NCBI GenBank assembly: GCA_963277665.1
Contig: OY728165.1
Coordinates: 1,154,532,050 to 1,154,596,049 of the forward strand
DNA: 64,000 bases
From: Viscum album
Taxonomy: Eukaryota; Streptophyta; Magnoliopsida; Santalales; Viscaceae
Direction: 5' to 3'
The notes beneath the pieces are model-generated. The model did not search any database. It had not been told where the DNA came from and worked only from the letters and a program-made list of their open reading frames with translations. A program made the position numbers and the translations under genes. Below are positions 1-10,964 of this stretch, piece by piece; position 1 is the first letter of the stretch, and each line of letters begins with the position of its first letter.

Positions 1-598
1 TTTTGACTTTAAATTACCGCGGTTAAAGGTAAATAGGGTAATTCAAGGTAAAAAGAATATTAAAATAATTCAAAATTATCTTAACACTTGTCTAAACCTT
101 ATTGGTTGAGTAATTAACGACCATTTTCATATTTGGGTCGATTTTGGGACCCCATTGAGCAACATGGGAGTGATAATGATAATTTAGATTTATTAACTTA
201 AAGTAAAGGCAAAAATGACAAAACCAAATATTATTATGTAAATATATTATTAGAGGGGGTTATATAAATTATATTTTTGCCTATAAATATTCATTGTAAT
301 GATAAAATGATTTCATACATGATAGTATATTTCTATAATATTTATGCATAAAATAAATAAAATTATTTATGAAATAATAATGATGCAGAATTTACCTCAT
401 TAATAAATGATTTAAATAAATAAGATTATAATGATTATAATATTTTCCAAAACCTATACAATTTCTATTAGATGAATATATTTCAATCATGAGTCATCTT
501 ATCTTCGTCTGTAAAGATTTTTGGACATTTATAAACAGAATATCATTATATTATAAAATAATATTTTCACTTTTTCCTAAAGAGCCTCTCCTCTCCCT

Positions 599-606
599 TA
601 TAATAG
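599..606 (+). promoter_or_regulatory. TATA box of element B 5' LTR
   Basis: TATAATAG follows a CCTCTCCTCTCC pyrimidine tract. The young element H has TATAAAAG at the equivalent place, after a nearly identical tract. The 3' LTR of B has TACAAAAG (about 27153-27160), so that copy has lost the T. The transcription start is inferred to lie about 30 bp downstream. Confidence 0.55.
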
Positions 607-811
607 GAGGCCATTTCTAACCAATTCATCACATCACTCAAGCCATTCGGCTCATCCAAACTATTAACAATTAATCTCTATAGATACCACTCCTCCTCAT
701 AGAAGCCTTACCTTAGGTATAAGGTACTTCAAGAAGTACATAGGATCATACCAAATGGAGTTACCTAAATTAAAGAAGATTAATGAACGATCGAATGAAA
801 TCAGATACGAG

Positions 812-1975
812 GTAAGGGATCTGACCTCTCTCTTTATTTTCATGTACTCTCTTTTATGTCATTTATTTTAAGCAACATGTTTTTATTTCGGAGGATGTTT
901 TTTATATTCACCATACTGTAATTTATATTTTCATATGATGAGATACCCCCCTCTAACTCTCATCAATTCATTTTAAGAATTTTTAAGTGGTGTCTTTTGG
1001 CTGCAGAATTTTTGTAAGGGATTTTCTTATCTCACTTTTAATTCCGTGAGATTTCCACTTCTCGCCACATATTGATTTCATGTGGTGTATTGTGTACTAC
1101 CTTTTTATATATATTATCAATATTATCATTATATTCATGGTATTCTATGATTTATTTGGTGGTTATTAACTTTGGGTCATATGACTCTATTGATTAGAAC
1201 GTGGTAAGGGGTTTTCATCTCACTTTTTATCCCCTTGAGATTCATTCTATATTTTCCTCTACTTCCTTTTGTGAGGTGTATGTACTACCCATGATTGTAT
1301 TCTTTGTATAAAATACCTTATTTTATGGGTATTTATAACTTCATTGTATGATCCTTCTTTCATGTGGTGTATGTTTCGTAAGTTATATAATCGGTAAGGG
1401 AACCTTTCACCCTCCTCTCTTTTAAAAGGCTTCGTTTTGTTATGTCTTTTAATTCAAATATTCTTATGTTGGATATGTTATTCTATATCCTTATTGCTGT
1501 AAATTTATTTTCCATGTGATGAGATATAATTTTCTATCTCATCAACTCAGTTTCATAATTGTAATGTGATGTTGTTAGGTTGTCGAATTTTTTCATGGGA
1601 ACTTCTTAACCCAATTTCGATTTTTTGGGTTAAACATGTACTTCTTGAAAATGTAATACTATGAATATGAATGAAAGAACTCGTATTGTTTTACAATTTA
1701 TATCCACTAATATAGGGTGTATTTATATTTGTCAAACATAAATATTTGATTCATTTATCCTTAATTTAAGGATACCGTCTTTGTAAGGGACTTTGTCTGA
1801 ATTTACATTCTATTGAGACTTATTTATTGTTATACACCAATTCACTTTTAAATGGTGTATATAATTCCCTTTGACATATTATATCATGAATCCCTTTATT
1901 CTAATGATATTATAATGTTTTGATTATATGTTACTCCTTAATTATTTGTATTCAAGAGTCTCTTAATTTTGTTAG
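812..1975 (+). repeat. Six-unit ~190-bp degenerate array in B 5' LTR
   Basis: A GTAAGGGA-like marker recurs at about 812, 1014, 1204, 1394, 1590 and 1783, giving spacings of about 190-202 bp. Between markers, the phrases GATGAGATA...CTCATCAA and GTTAGGCTGC...GAATTTTT recur in degenerate form. Several units hold short inverted repeats. The same order and spacing recur in the other B LTR and in both H LTRs. The array lies in the predicted transcribed leader, just after a candidate splice donor. Spacings were counted by eye. Confidence 0.65.
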
Positions 1976-3012
1976 AAACTCTTTAACTAAAATATAGTTT
2001 TAAATGTTTTAAAGAGTTACTATTCTAAATCAATATCTTTAATGTCCATGTTTTGAAAATGGTATTTAAGGATTTATTTATAAGTACATTAATTTTTTAA
2101 AATTGTAATTCTTTTAAAAGCATCAATGTGGTATGGGACACTTTGATTCAAAAATCAATTTTTTAAAATGATTTTTGAAAATGGATTGATTATTTCAATA
2201 TCTTGAAAATATTTATAATTATTTAAAATTAAATTTTATTATTGAAATTTATATAATTGCAATATTTTATGTGTAATGATGGTTCTTGGACATTTTACGA
2301 GTGTTTGCATGACAAACCATATGATGGGTGGTGCCGTGAAAACCAGGACGGGTGGTTACGTTATAACCTCCAATGCATTGGGTATGGAAGTCGGTCGTAT
2401 GGATATTCCATTTAGATATATGTATGGAAGTTGTCCATATGGCTATTCCATTTAGTGATATGTGTGGAAGTCGACTTTATGGTTATTCCATTTAAGTATT
2501 TTATGTCCCAAGTTACCTTTATATGTTATGTGTTCTTTATATGGGATTTATGGTAATAATTTGGTTACAAAAGTGTATGTTATTATATTTTATTTAGTGA
2601 AGGGTATTTACTACTTCATTAATGTGAAAAGTAGTACATATGGTAAAGTAATCATGGTTTACTTGTTGTTTTGAAAAACTAACAGTTTTTCATCTTTGTG
2701 TATCCCTTAATGAGCTTTTTATGCCCATCCCATGTTTTTGAAATGTTTTTCACATGGCATAATATGTTATAGGGTAAAAGATGGGATTACAGAAAAGTCA
2801 TGATCTCTTAAACAAGGAACTAGACATGACTTTTTTTATATTTCATAATTTGTAAAAAAATTGAATCTTTGTAGAAGTGTCTAGTTTGTAATCTTTTGAG
2901 ATATAATAGTAAGGTCCTAATTCTCTAAAACTCTAAACCTAAAAATATATTCAATGTGAATTATTCCTTTAATTAAATTTTATGTAATGTTATAAGGTTG
3001 GGTCCTTATAGT

Positions 3013-3024
3013 TTTTATCAAAGG
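3013..3024 (+). other. Degenerate primer binding site (iMet tRNA) of B
   Basis: TTTTATCAAAGG sits 2 bp after the LTR end. The equivalent site in H is TGGTATCAAAGG, and the plant initiator-Met complement begins TGGTATCAGAG. Several bases are mutated, as expected for an old element. Confidence 0.6.
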
Positions 3025-3237
3025 TCAGTTTAGAAAAATTTAAATGTTATTTTATTGTTTAAGCATAAGTGACATTACCAAAATTGTTTAGATTTCAGAA
3101 AGAGTCATAGTTTTTTTAGATAATGTGAATGAGTTTAAGATACCATGAATAAGTAAATATTAGTGTTTACCCTCCTCATAAAATTTTATATGATTATTTT
3201 TCTGATATAATAACACTGTCCTTTTTGGTTTTAGTAA

Positions 3238-3820
3238 ATGGATAGATCTAGTAGGCACCAAAGTAACAGTGTATGTGAAGAAAAATTTGACGGTTTTCTG
3301 AAGAGCAACTAAATGAAATGAGAGATGCAATGAAAACTCTTGTTGTTATTCTCAACCCACTATCTTGAGTCATGATTGAAAATAAGTGCCTTTGTGATTT
3401 TTATAAGGAATCATATATGTGAGAAACAAATCTATACAGAATTTCATGTAATAATCATAATGTTATGTATGTTCAAAAACATTGTGTCAACGATGTGGAA
3501 AGAAACACCTTTGAAAATGCATCAAAGGGGTGAGAAGATGCTATAGATGTGGAAATTATAGTCACAAAGCAAGAACCTTCCGTTGAAAAAGGAAGCCTCC
3601 AGTTGACTCTATGAAAGGGAATGATGTTATTTCTGAAGGATCAATTAAATGTTTAAAATGTGGTGTGAATGGTCATTATACAAATAGGTGTCCTATAACG
3701 ATTTTTCAGGAATAAGATCACCAGGATCGTACAAATTTTTGTTTACCAATAGCTAATTCCATTCTAATTTAGGATGAAGAAACTAATAATGACCAATGAA
3801 ATGTATGGATTACTTCTTAA
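3238..3820 (+). pseudogene. Gag-like zinc-knuckle pseudogene of element B
   Basis: This aligns along its length with the intact 194-codon gene of H at 56405-56989. It has the same ATG context after TTTTGGTTTTAG, the same opening phrase (atg-gat-aga-tct-agt) and the same zinc-knuckle region around 3480-3700, including a recognisable C-x2-C-G-x4-H block near 3655-3690. In-frame stops and small indels occur (for example a TAA near 3310), so it is not expressed as a full protein. The parent protein would be the C-terminal nucleocapsid part of a Ty3/gypsy Gag. No protease, RT or integrase remnant follows. Confidence 0.65.
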
Positions 3821-4347
3821 CATATGTTTTGATTTTATTAAATCTTAGGATATGATTCATGACTCTGTTTGTAGGAAAGAAGTATTTCAAAATAAGTTGA
3901 AAATGAATGGTTAATGGATCATGAAGAATTTTGAATGAGTAAGAGGTCAACATATACGGGTTACAAGAGTTATGGTAGATTATAGGATGGTGAAATACAT
4001 AAAGGTTTTAAGGCTCTTTTGATGATGGGAATTACATTAGAATACTGTTTATAGTATGTGTAACCATGAAGATTGATATATTACAATTTTATTCAAGGAA
4101 TAATTATCTTTTCTTTTGTGGATATATTTATAAAGAACAATTTGGGTTTTTATGATCCTTGAATTTGGGAAAATTATAGCTTAATAAATTATTGGGATGC
4201 AAAATGAATGTTATTAGATAAAATTTGTGGTTAGAAAATGTTATGGTTATTTTTTATGAATTTATCATTTTTGGGGGAATGTAATAAAATTATATAGTTT
4301 TTGAAACGGGGAAATACGCAGACAGTTTGACAACCCGTCACGTCGAA

Positions 4348-4418
4348 CGAAGCTATGGGATTCAATGCCACAACCAAAGTGCGACTGGATTCATCGCCTA
4401 CCACTACACTCTGGGAAT
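4348..4418 (-). other. tRNA-like block, decayed copy in element B
   Basis: On the minus strand this aligns base for base (one shorter) with the 72-bp tRNA-like block of H at 57499-57570. The central part (ACAACCAAAGTGCGACTGG on the + strand) is unchanged. The B-box equivalent is damaged: ATTGAATC in place of the TTCGATTC seen in H. It is a relic, not a functional tRNA gene. Confidence 0.45.
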
Positions 4419-4679
4419 TCCCTGGTTAGTTTGACTAATTATTTTTAGTTTGATGATTTTATTAAGAAAAATTAATCTTGGTTTATCTATGGAAATGATT
4501 AACCTTTCCGGGAGGGTATGTTATTAGTTTAATTACTTTTCAATATGAGACTTTAAGAGTATCTAATGTTACTTGGAGATAAATGATAAGATTTATCGTG
4601 GAAGACTTTGTGATTAAATCCTTTGGAGATTTGGGTTTTAATATTAGTTTGGATTACTTTGAAGAATTTTATGGATTGT

Positions 4680-4684
4680 TATTT
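4680..4684. repeat. Target site duplication of element C, left
   Basis: TATTT lies immediately left of the LTR terminus. TGTTT (24858-24862) lies immediately right of the other LTR, one mismatch apart. Both flanks belong to the body of element B, which supports a true insertion. Confidence 0.6.
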
Positions 4685-4748
4685 TATAAGGCCCCAGCCT
4701 TAAACCTTACTTAATATTGAATTAAATGAATAATTTACATTTAGGATC
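4685..4748 (-). mobile_element. Element C left LTR, outer 64 bp
   Basis: The sequence TATAAGGCCCCAGCCTTAAACC is the reverse complement of the LTR 3' terminus. It matches the start of the other C LTR (20995) and of both G LTRs (42010, 50232). It is cut off from the rest of its LTR by element E. The LTR text resumes at 14521 with GGATATTTTCATGG, where 21053 reads GGATCTTTTCAGGG. Confidence 0.85.
4744..4748. repeat. Target site duplication of element E, left
   Basis: GGATC lies here and GGATA at 14521-14525, flanking TG...CA termini. The uninterrupted LTR at 21053 reads GGATCTTTT, so the right copy has one later substitution. Confidence 0.8.
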
Positions 4749-5031
4749 TGAAGTGCCCAGATCAGTGTGAATCACTGAGAGGGGGAGGGGGTGAATCAGT
4801 GATCCCTTAAAACTTTTTACTAATTGATTCTTTATCAATTAAAACTCTATGGCTGGTTAAAGCCTCGATCCACTCTTCTTGTATCTCTCAACCTTTCCCG
4901 AATGATGCAGTAATGAAAAGCCACAGGACACAAGGATTTACAAGGTTCGGCACCAAAGGCCTACATCCTTGCCATGCTCTCCCAACATGGATTCTCCATT
5001 ATAACCTGTTAAAATTACAATGGTCGATACA

Positions 5032-5154
5032 GAGTCCCACTGTATCTCTCCTGAGTCCCACAAGAGGGTCTTTATACTGCGTCCCACAGTGTTACCAGAG
5101 TCCCACTAGCCTGCTCCAGAATCCCACTGAAGACTTCTTCTCCCTGAGTCCCAC
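5032..5154. repeat. AGTCCCAC short-motif array in E LTR
   Basis: GAGTCCCAC or close variants occur at about 5032, 5053, 5080, 5098, 5119 and 5146, spaced 18-28 bp. The same six occur in the other LTR (about 11248-11370). In the minus-strand element this lies near the LTR 3' end, in predicted U5. Confidence 0.7.
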
Positions 5155-5499
5155 AGGGTATTCTCCTGGCTCCTCGAGTCACACGAGTAGCTCTTCTTCT
5201 CTTTAAGCTTCTTCAAGTATCTTCAGCAGTCTGGGATAAAGACTGCTGGCCTTGCTCTGTACCTCTGATCACTTGAGTTGATCAGGTCTTCTCGTCTTGC
5301 TCAGGATTTATCTCCTTCTTCTAAGGATGACCTGGCTTCTCTCCAACTACTGAATACTCAGACAAATGATGTCTTTATCTTCAGTCTGGTCCAGTCTCAG
5401 TTCACATCAACATCATGCACGGAGTGCATGGCCTTCTCAATTCTTCAAGAACCACTGGTCTTGGACTCCTCAGATGCACACCACTGATTTAGCACTGTT

Positions 5500-5532
5500 C
5501 ACGTGTGCACGTGCATGCATGCATGCATGCAC
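5500..5532. repeat. 33-bp alternating purine-pyrimidine run with (GCAT)n core
   Basis: Every base alternates between pyrimidine and purine, and the core is GCATGCATGCATGCATGC, self-complementary. It is present unchanged at 11716-11748. Such runs can form Z-DNA or cruciforms; any role here is inference. Confidence 0.7.
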
Positions 5533-5589
5533 TCCCCTTCTTCTCTTCTTGGTGCAGTAAACCCTCAGAGGGTGTAATCACTTTAAGCA

Positions 5590-6360
5590 CACACCTTCTT
5601 CAACACTTCACACACTTTATCCAATTTGTATACACACTTAAATTGTGTGTTATACTTTAGTGTGGGTCTTGTTCTTCCTTTTCTTCTTAGTGTGTACACT
5701 TTAGTTCGCACACACACTAAGGTTCGACCTTGTTGTCATTTTGCACACACTTGTCTCACTTTGCACACACACTTGAGACTTGGCCTTCACTTGTTTAGCA
5801 CACTCACTTCCTTGTTCTTTTAATATTCTTCAAAGTGTGCACTTCACTTATGCACACACTTGGTTCTTCATTTTTCACACACAAGGGCTACGGCCTTCTT
5901 CTTCAAATGCACACACAAAGTATGGCCTTGTCTTTCTCACACCCACTGCCCGTAGGGTACTTAGCACACACAAGATGTGTTCTTCAATTTGGCACACACA
6001 CAAGGGATACGACCACTTGTTTAAAGGCCTCGGGTATTTCTCTTCTCCTCTTACCACACACACGAGGCAAGGCCTCGGCCTTCTTTGGCACACACACAAA
6101 GTGTGGTCTTCACTTGTTCTTGCACATCCCAAAGGCTACGGCTTGGGTTCTACACTTTTCATACACTTGGCCTCGGCTTACTTCTTCACTATCTCACACA
6201 CACACAATGGTGTGGTCTCGGCCTCCCACTTCTTGTGCACACACTGCCCGAATTGTGGTGGTCTTCTTGTTTCACACACACCCAAGGCTACGGCCTTCTT
6301 TTCACACACAAGATGCAAGCCTCGGGTTCTCCTTGCACACAAGCACAAAGGCTGGGCCTT
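5590..6360. repeat. CACACA-led degenerate tandem array in E LTR
   Basis: More than a dozen units of about 25-60 bp each begin with CACACACA. Most continue with a GGCTACGGCC or GCCTCGGCC phrase and end in CTTCTT. The other LTR carries the same array at about 11806-12576 with few changes. Units vary in length and are not a simple microsatellite. Overlapping open frames of up to 270 codons arise here on both strands, but they are compositional. Confidence 0.75.
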
Positions 6361-6399
6361 CTCAATGGGGCAAGGTGTCAAGGTGCAAGGGGCAGCCGT

Positions 6400-7620
6400 G
6401 CAAAGCCTTGGATGCAAGGCATCGCGCAAGTGCTTGGAGCACAAGGCGCGCAAGTTGCACTGGCTAAGGGGCGCACAAGTGCAACCAGCCGCGGGCGCGC
6501 AGGTGCAACACCGCGGGCTCTTCCTCCTGTCGCGCAAATTCGCGAACAGAGAGGGTGACAACCTCGGGCGCGCAATGAAGCGGCGGCCCTGAGTACTTCC
6601 TGCTGCGCAATGATTAGCGCGCAGGGGACTTCACCGCGCAAGTGTGCGCGGGGCTTCGTCTTCGCGAGGCAGAGGGCTCTCACGGGACACAAATCTTCAA
6701 CAAAACTTCAGCACACTTTTTGAGAGCCTCGGGCTCTTTTTATAGGAGAAGCAGAGCCTTGGTTCATCCGCGTGTAAAATCTTGAATCACCGAAGATTTC
6801 AGATCTTCAAAATCTTTCCAAGTTTTTGCGTTTTCTCTTCGGTGCACGCGGGTTCTTTTATTTATTATCTTCTTCACGTGCATGCGACTTAGAACGCATG
6901 CACGACCTCTTTTCTTCGAATCCATGCAAATCACGAACCCTTCAAAGCCTCGGCAGACTCTCTTGCCTCGGCCTTCTTCGAATTCTTCCAAACATAGCAT
7001 GCACTCCCATTTTTATACATGGTTGTGATCAGTAGGGCCGGACGAACTCATTGGATCCTTCGGCTTCGGAAATGGTAGCCGGGATCTCAAAATCCATGCT
7101 CGGATGGCCTCTGGTTCAGCGGGGACGTCGCGGGTGGCTTCGCATGGCGCGGGGAAGAAGACGCGCGGAGAGCCGTTGGATTAAAGATTTGGACGGCCGC
7201 GATCAGGATGGGCCGCGGCGGATTAGATGTGCGGCGCCGATCATCCGCGAGATCAGATGAGCGGCTGGGATTCGTTCCCGGTGAAAAATGCGCGTCCGAC
7301 ATCGAAGTCTCTCGCGGAATTTCCGCGGTATATCAAATAAGCGCTGCCCCAGCCTCCTCAATTGAATTCTCTCCCTCCACGGTGCCGCCCCACACCGTGT
7401 TCTCCCTGTGGCCGCGCTCTGCGCCCACTCTTGCTCCCTGCGGGCGCGCTCCTAGCGCCCACTATGCATCCTGGGTGCGCGGGCTTCACCACCGCGTGCC
7501 CTCGGGGGCTTACACACGGCCCCCTCTGCCTCTGCCGCCCGGGCTGGCCACATGGGATCCCCCCTTGGGCGTGGCTCCTTAGGCCCACATGTGCCTTGGG
7601 GGTTGAACCCTTAAGGCTGG
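6400..7620. other. GC-rich, CpG-rich block in E LTR
   Basis: This block is rich in CG dinucleotides (runs such as CCGCGGGCGCGC), unlike the AT-rich DNA around it. The copy in the right LTR is at about 12616-13836. Several right-copy differences are CG changed to CA or TG, as expected from methyl-cytosine deamination. The TATA box of the element (6737-6744) lies inside. Confidence 0.7.
6737..6744 (-). promoter_or_regulatory. TATA box of element E, left LTR
   Basis: TATAAAAA on the minus strand is flanked by a perfect GAGCCCGAGGCTC inverted repeat (upstream on the + strand at about 6724-6736). The second copy is at 12953-12960. Confidence 0.65.
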
Positions 7621-8304
7621 CCTTGGCTGGCCAATTTTTTGGCAAAGGCAAAGAATAATACTTTGTCAAATACAAAGTTCTTCCATAAGTTCAAGCCAAA
7701 TGCCACATTCTAAGCCATATTCTTCATAATTCTTCTTCTTCTTAGGAATTACCCATCTCCTCCTCATGTTCTTAATAACTTTTCAACATTTCAAAACTTA
7801 GGAGGGAATTCCGAAGGTTCTTCATCAACCGAAGCTCCTGAATCAAATAATTCTTCAATGTTCTTCAATGATCCAATTAGAGGTCAAGTTGGATCACATT
7901 CACATTGTCATGCACTAAGGATTAGTACATGTTCTTCTTCAGCTCACTTCATCCACTTAGAAGTTGTGGATGGATCATCTTGCTTCTTCAACTCCTCATG
8001 CATTGTGAAGACAATGAATGGTCTTCAAAAAGTGTTGTGACTTTGTATCCAGTTGATACAAGTTCTTGGGACTTTAAGAACAGCTCAACAATCATCAGAT
8101 TTTACTAGAGAATGTTTCAACCACATCTCCTATGCCACTTAGTGAATCTCCTAAGTGACATGACTCTTAGTACCATGGCCATTCTCCTTTCTTTACCAAC
8201 ACCATCACAACCTTTGTCATTCACATCTTGACATTCCTTGACTTCCATTCAGTCCAAGACAACTTCATGCCTCATTGAAAACAAATGCAACACAGTGCAC
8301 TTCA

Positions 8305-8318
8305 ATCTCCCCCTTTGT
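8305..8318 (-). other. Polypurine tract of element E
   Basis: On the minus strand AAAGGGGGAGAT abuts the TGAAGTG end of the 3' LTR. It would prime plus-strand DNA synthesis. Confidence 0.8.
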
Positions 8319-9009
8319 ATTTGTTGTCAATACACCACTTCAGCACATATGAATGGGTCAATAAGTTTGCCAATATTTTCTCCCCCTTATTGGCAATCAA
8401 ATGCAAAGGTGTGGTGTGGTTATCTTCCAAAAATATCTTCCTCCCATTGAAAAGTATCTTCTTGAAAAACACTAAGAGAGGGATGATGCCACATGTTCTT
8501 CTTTAGCAAAGAACCTTTAGTAAATCAACTCTAAGTCTACTTGGGCTAACCCGGTGTAGAAAACAAGAGTGATGTAACCAAGGAACTCAATGCTGTCCAT
8601 AATTCTCTACACATGTGAGATCATGCTTAGGGGCTTGAAATTTTTTAGATATAACAATGAATTTGCTAAATCTTGCACAACTTCACAAAACTCATTAGAA
8701 AGTTCAGGTGCAAAGATAAAGCTCCCCCTTTCATCCATTTGTCTTCAATTCATACTCCCCCTTAATTGACAAGATAAACTCAATTAAGAAACAAGGGATG
8801 AAAGTATGATTGGAATACCTTCACTTTTCTCAAGATGGTATTAATCTCAAAATCCCATCTTCTTCAGATTGGCTCCCCCTCAAGGGGTGCACTCCATTCT
8901 GTCCAAACCATCCTCCAGATGAGAATGATCATCATCTTCAATTCCCTGCAATGTAAGCACATGTATATACCAAGAGTATAAGGGAATAAGATGGAACCTC
9001 CTTGGTTCA
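8305..9009 (-). other. Non-coding 3' part of element E body with repeated polypurine runs
   Basis: No sizeable open frame is present on the element's coding strand. AGGGGGAG-like runs recur on the minus strand near 8310, 8382, 8726, 8755 and 8873, with one more near 9747. Multiplied polypurine tracts before the 3' LTR are a described Sirevirus feature. Confidence 0.6.
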
Positions 9010-10845
9010 TCAATGTGAACAACAAGGTTGAGAAGATTCTCTCAACCGAGATGTCCCATTTTCACCATTCTTCACACTTGCGCATCTGATCTTCTTTGAT
9101 GTTTGTGCTGGTGTGGATCTTAACACATCTTCATGTGAAATCTTCTTCTTCCCTTTTGCTTTAGCAATTGCCAGAGCTTCATCTTCAACTCTTTGTAGTT
9201 CTCTGGCAAGTTGCAACTGATGTGGCCATATGACAAGTAAATCATTTGGAAGAGTGGCCCCAGTTCTGGAAGTTCCACATGGTTCCTTAGATGCTGTCAA
9301 GCTACCTTTCTTAGGAAACTTGTTTTCAATCAATCCCTTCTTCTTCTGGATTGATTGTATTTTTGAGTTCAGTCTACCTCTATTGAATTTCATGGCTTCT
9401 TTACAAAGATCCATGATATGTCCTTTCTTCCCACAATAGAAGCATGTTTTCTTGGTGGTCCTTCTGGATGCATCACCCTTCTTGGATTTCAATTCCAAGG
9501 ACTTCTTTTCATTATTCAACTTCTTCTTGGGAGCATTTTCAATTTTCTTCTTGCTTCCCAAGGAATCTTTTTGAGCCAGGTTCTGTGATCTTTTCTTCTT
9601 TTGAGCTCTGGATACAGTTGGAGACTGACATGTATCTTTTTGACCACTTTTGCAATCATCCCAGATGTTGTCAAGTTATCCAAATCTATTTGCAGTAAAC
9701 AGATGTCTCTGGACCTGTGGATGCTGCTTCTTTTCCTCTGGCTTGCTCCCCCTTGGCATGGGCTTCCTTTGTGATTTGACATTCAGTGGATTGTACCAAC
9801 AATCCTTTGCACAATGCCCATACTTGTTACAACACCAACATTGACCCACAAATCTTGACTTCTTGATTCCTTCTGATTGTAGGGTACTTGTCTTGAATTG
9901 TTGTGCTGCTTCAGGAGAGCTTTCTTTCTTCACTGTCTTCATCCATACTTGTTTGGATTCATTCTTCCATCCTGCACTTTTAGTGGAGACACAATTAGAA
10001 GCATCAGTACAAGATGGTATGGATGGTACCTTCTTTCTAGAAGATGTTGCCCTTTTATTAGAGGATGTCTTTCTTTTAGAACCATCCTTCTCAAAGCTCA
10101 CTTGAGTGGCAACATTTCTTCTTCCAGCTATCTGGGAGGCTTGGGCTTTGGGTGATTGCTGATTTTTCAATATCACCTCCAGTTCTAAGCATTTCATATT
10201 GAGGGAGTTCTTATCATCATCAATAGTTCTTAGCCTTCCTTCCCATTTCTCTTCCAGCTGATTCATCTGGTCATCATGCACTGTCTTCAATTCAAGCAAT
10301 GAATTGTCAAGCTCCTTCACCCTTTTTGCTTTGTCTTCAAGTTGAGCATCTTTGACAACCATTGAAACTCTGTGCCTCTTTTCCAGTTCATGGAAAACAT
10401 CTTTGATCATTACTTTAAAGAATTCATTCTCAGAAAGGCTTCTCTGTAATTCTTCAGCAGTGTCTTCATATCTTTCATTGCAAAGAGAAACGGTTTCATC
10501 TTTAGACTTCACCAGCTTTCTGAGAGTGTTTGTAATGCCAACCCTTTTAGCCAATTGATCTTCCATTGCATTGGCTTCTTCTTCTAACTGTGATTTTTCT
10601 TCTTGAAGATCAAGGATGCTTGTAGCTATACACATTTCCACTTCCTTGGGGACTGTCTTCTGATGATATTTGATAGCATTGAGAAGATCATTGTTTCTTC
10701 CATCTTCATCACAGCTAGGACAGGCTTCATAAGAAGAATGATAAAAGGAATTGTCATCTGATGTGACTTTCACATTTATTTCCATAGAAGGAGTTTCTCT
10801 GATTGCACCAGCCTTCTTCTTCATCTTCTTTGCCTGTTTCTTCAT
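9010..10845 (-). pseudogene. gag: Gag-like gene of element E, one in-frame stop
   Basis: The frame opens at ATG 10845 and reads 389 codons to TAA at 9676-9678, then continues in the same frame to 9010, about 610 codons in all. The first part is Lys-rich, then has a long probable coiled coil (about residues 80-228). A CCHC knuckle follows, C336-C339-H344-C349, after the phrase RFVGQC. The second part has another knuckle in the form CFYCGKKGHIMDLC. A short ATQV motif near residue 247 resembles dynein-light-chain (LC8) binding sites known in Sirevirus Gag; that is inference. The protein would package element RNA. An upstream TGA in frame limits the start to about 20 codons before the ATG. The stop may be a mutation or a truncation point. 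No pol domains follow. Confidence 0.72.
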
Positions 10846-10950
10846 TCTGTTTTTCCGAGTCTTGGCAGATATCTCAATTTGAGGCTGGTCACTAATTTCC
10901 TCAAATCTTCACTTCATAAAGACTCCCTTGGATCTTTTAGAGGGAACCTC

Positions 10951-10962
10951 CCTCTGATACCA
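10951..10962 (-). other. Primer binding site (iMet tRNA) of element E
   Basis: On the minus strand TGGTATCAGAGG begins 2 bp after the LTR end CACTTCA. It matches the complement of the plant initiator-Met tRNA 3' end for about 11 bases. Confidence 0.85.
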
Positions 10963-10964
10963 AT

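Larger units (their letters stand above)
1..3010 (+). mobile_element. Element B, 5' LTR (left end outside window)
   Basis: This is the downstream three quarters of an LTR. It aligns from base 1 with about 26558-29566, the 3' LTR of the same element, so roughly the first 1 kb lies outside the window. It ends in TCCTTATA directly before a degenerate primer site. It carries a TATA box, a short leader, a six-unit ~190-bp array and then AT-rich sequence. It lacks the ~890-bp intron-like segment present in the LTRs of C, G and H. The two B LTRs differ at many positions, so B is old. No coding region is supported in this stretch. Confidence 0.8.
3821..4684 (+). mobile_element. Non-coding body of element B, left part
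   Basis: This AT-rich stretch aligns with about 56990-57830 of H and has no open frame of note. It holds the tRNA-like block at about 4348-4418. It stops at 4684, where element C is inserted. B sequence resumes at 24858, where the text again follows H (around 57840). Confidence 0.7.
4749..8304 (-). repeat. Element E 3' LTR (left copy)
   Basis: It is 3556 bp long, with TGAAGTG at its left end and CACTTCA at its right end on the + strand. In + order it holds a short AGTCCCAC array, a long alternating purine-pyrimidine run, a CACACA-led degenerate array, a GC-rich block with the TATA box at its left side (minus orientation), and an AT-rich end. The open frames inside it are by-products of low-complexity repeats. 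Confidence 0.9.

Noticed and set aside
4913..5206. 97-codon frame with SPT-rich repeats (also 11129-11422)
   Set aside because: Direct translation of the AGTCCCAC array; no independent support.
5780..6592. 270-codon and overlapping 210/157-codon open frames, repeated at 11996-12808
   Set aside because: They lie in the CACACA-led repeat array and GC-rich block of the E LTR, open in several frames at once with His/Thr-rich low-complexity translation, and run against the direction of the element. Conservation between the two copies only reflects LTR identity.
7051..7658. Open frames on both strands in the GC-rich LTR block
   Set aside because: High GC lowers stop frequency; frames overlap on both strands and have no domain or start context.
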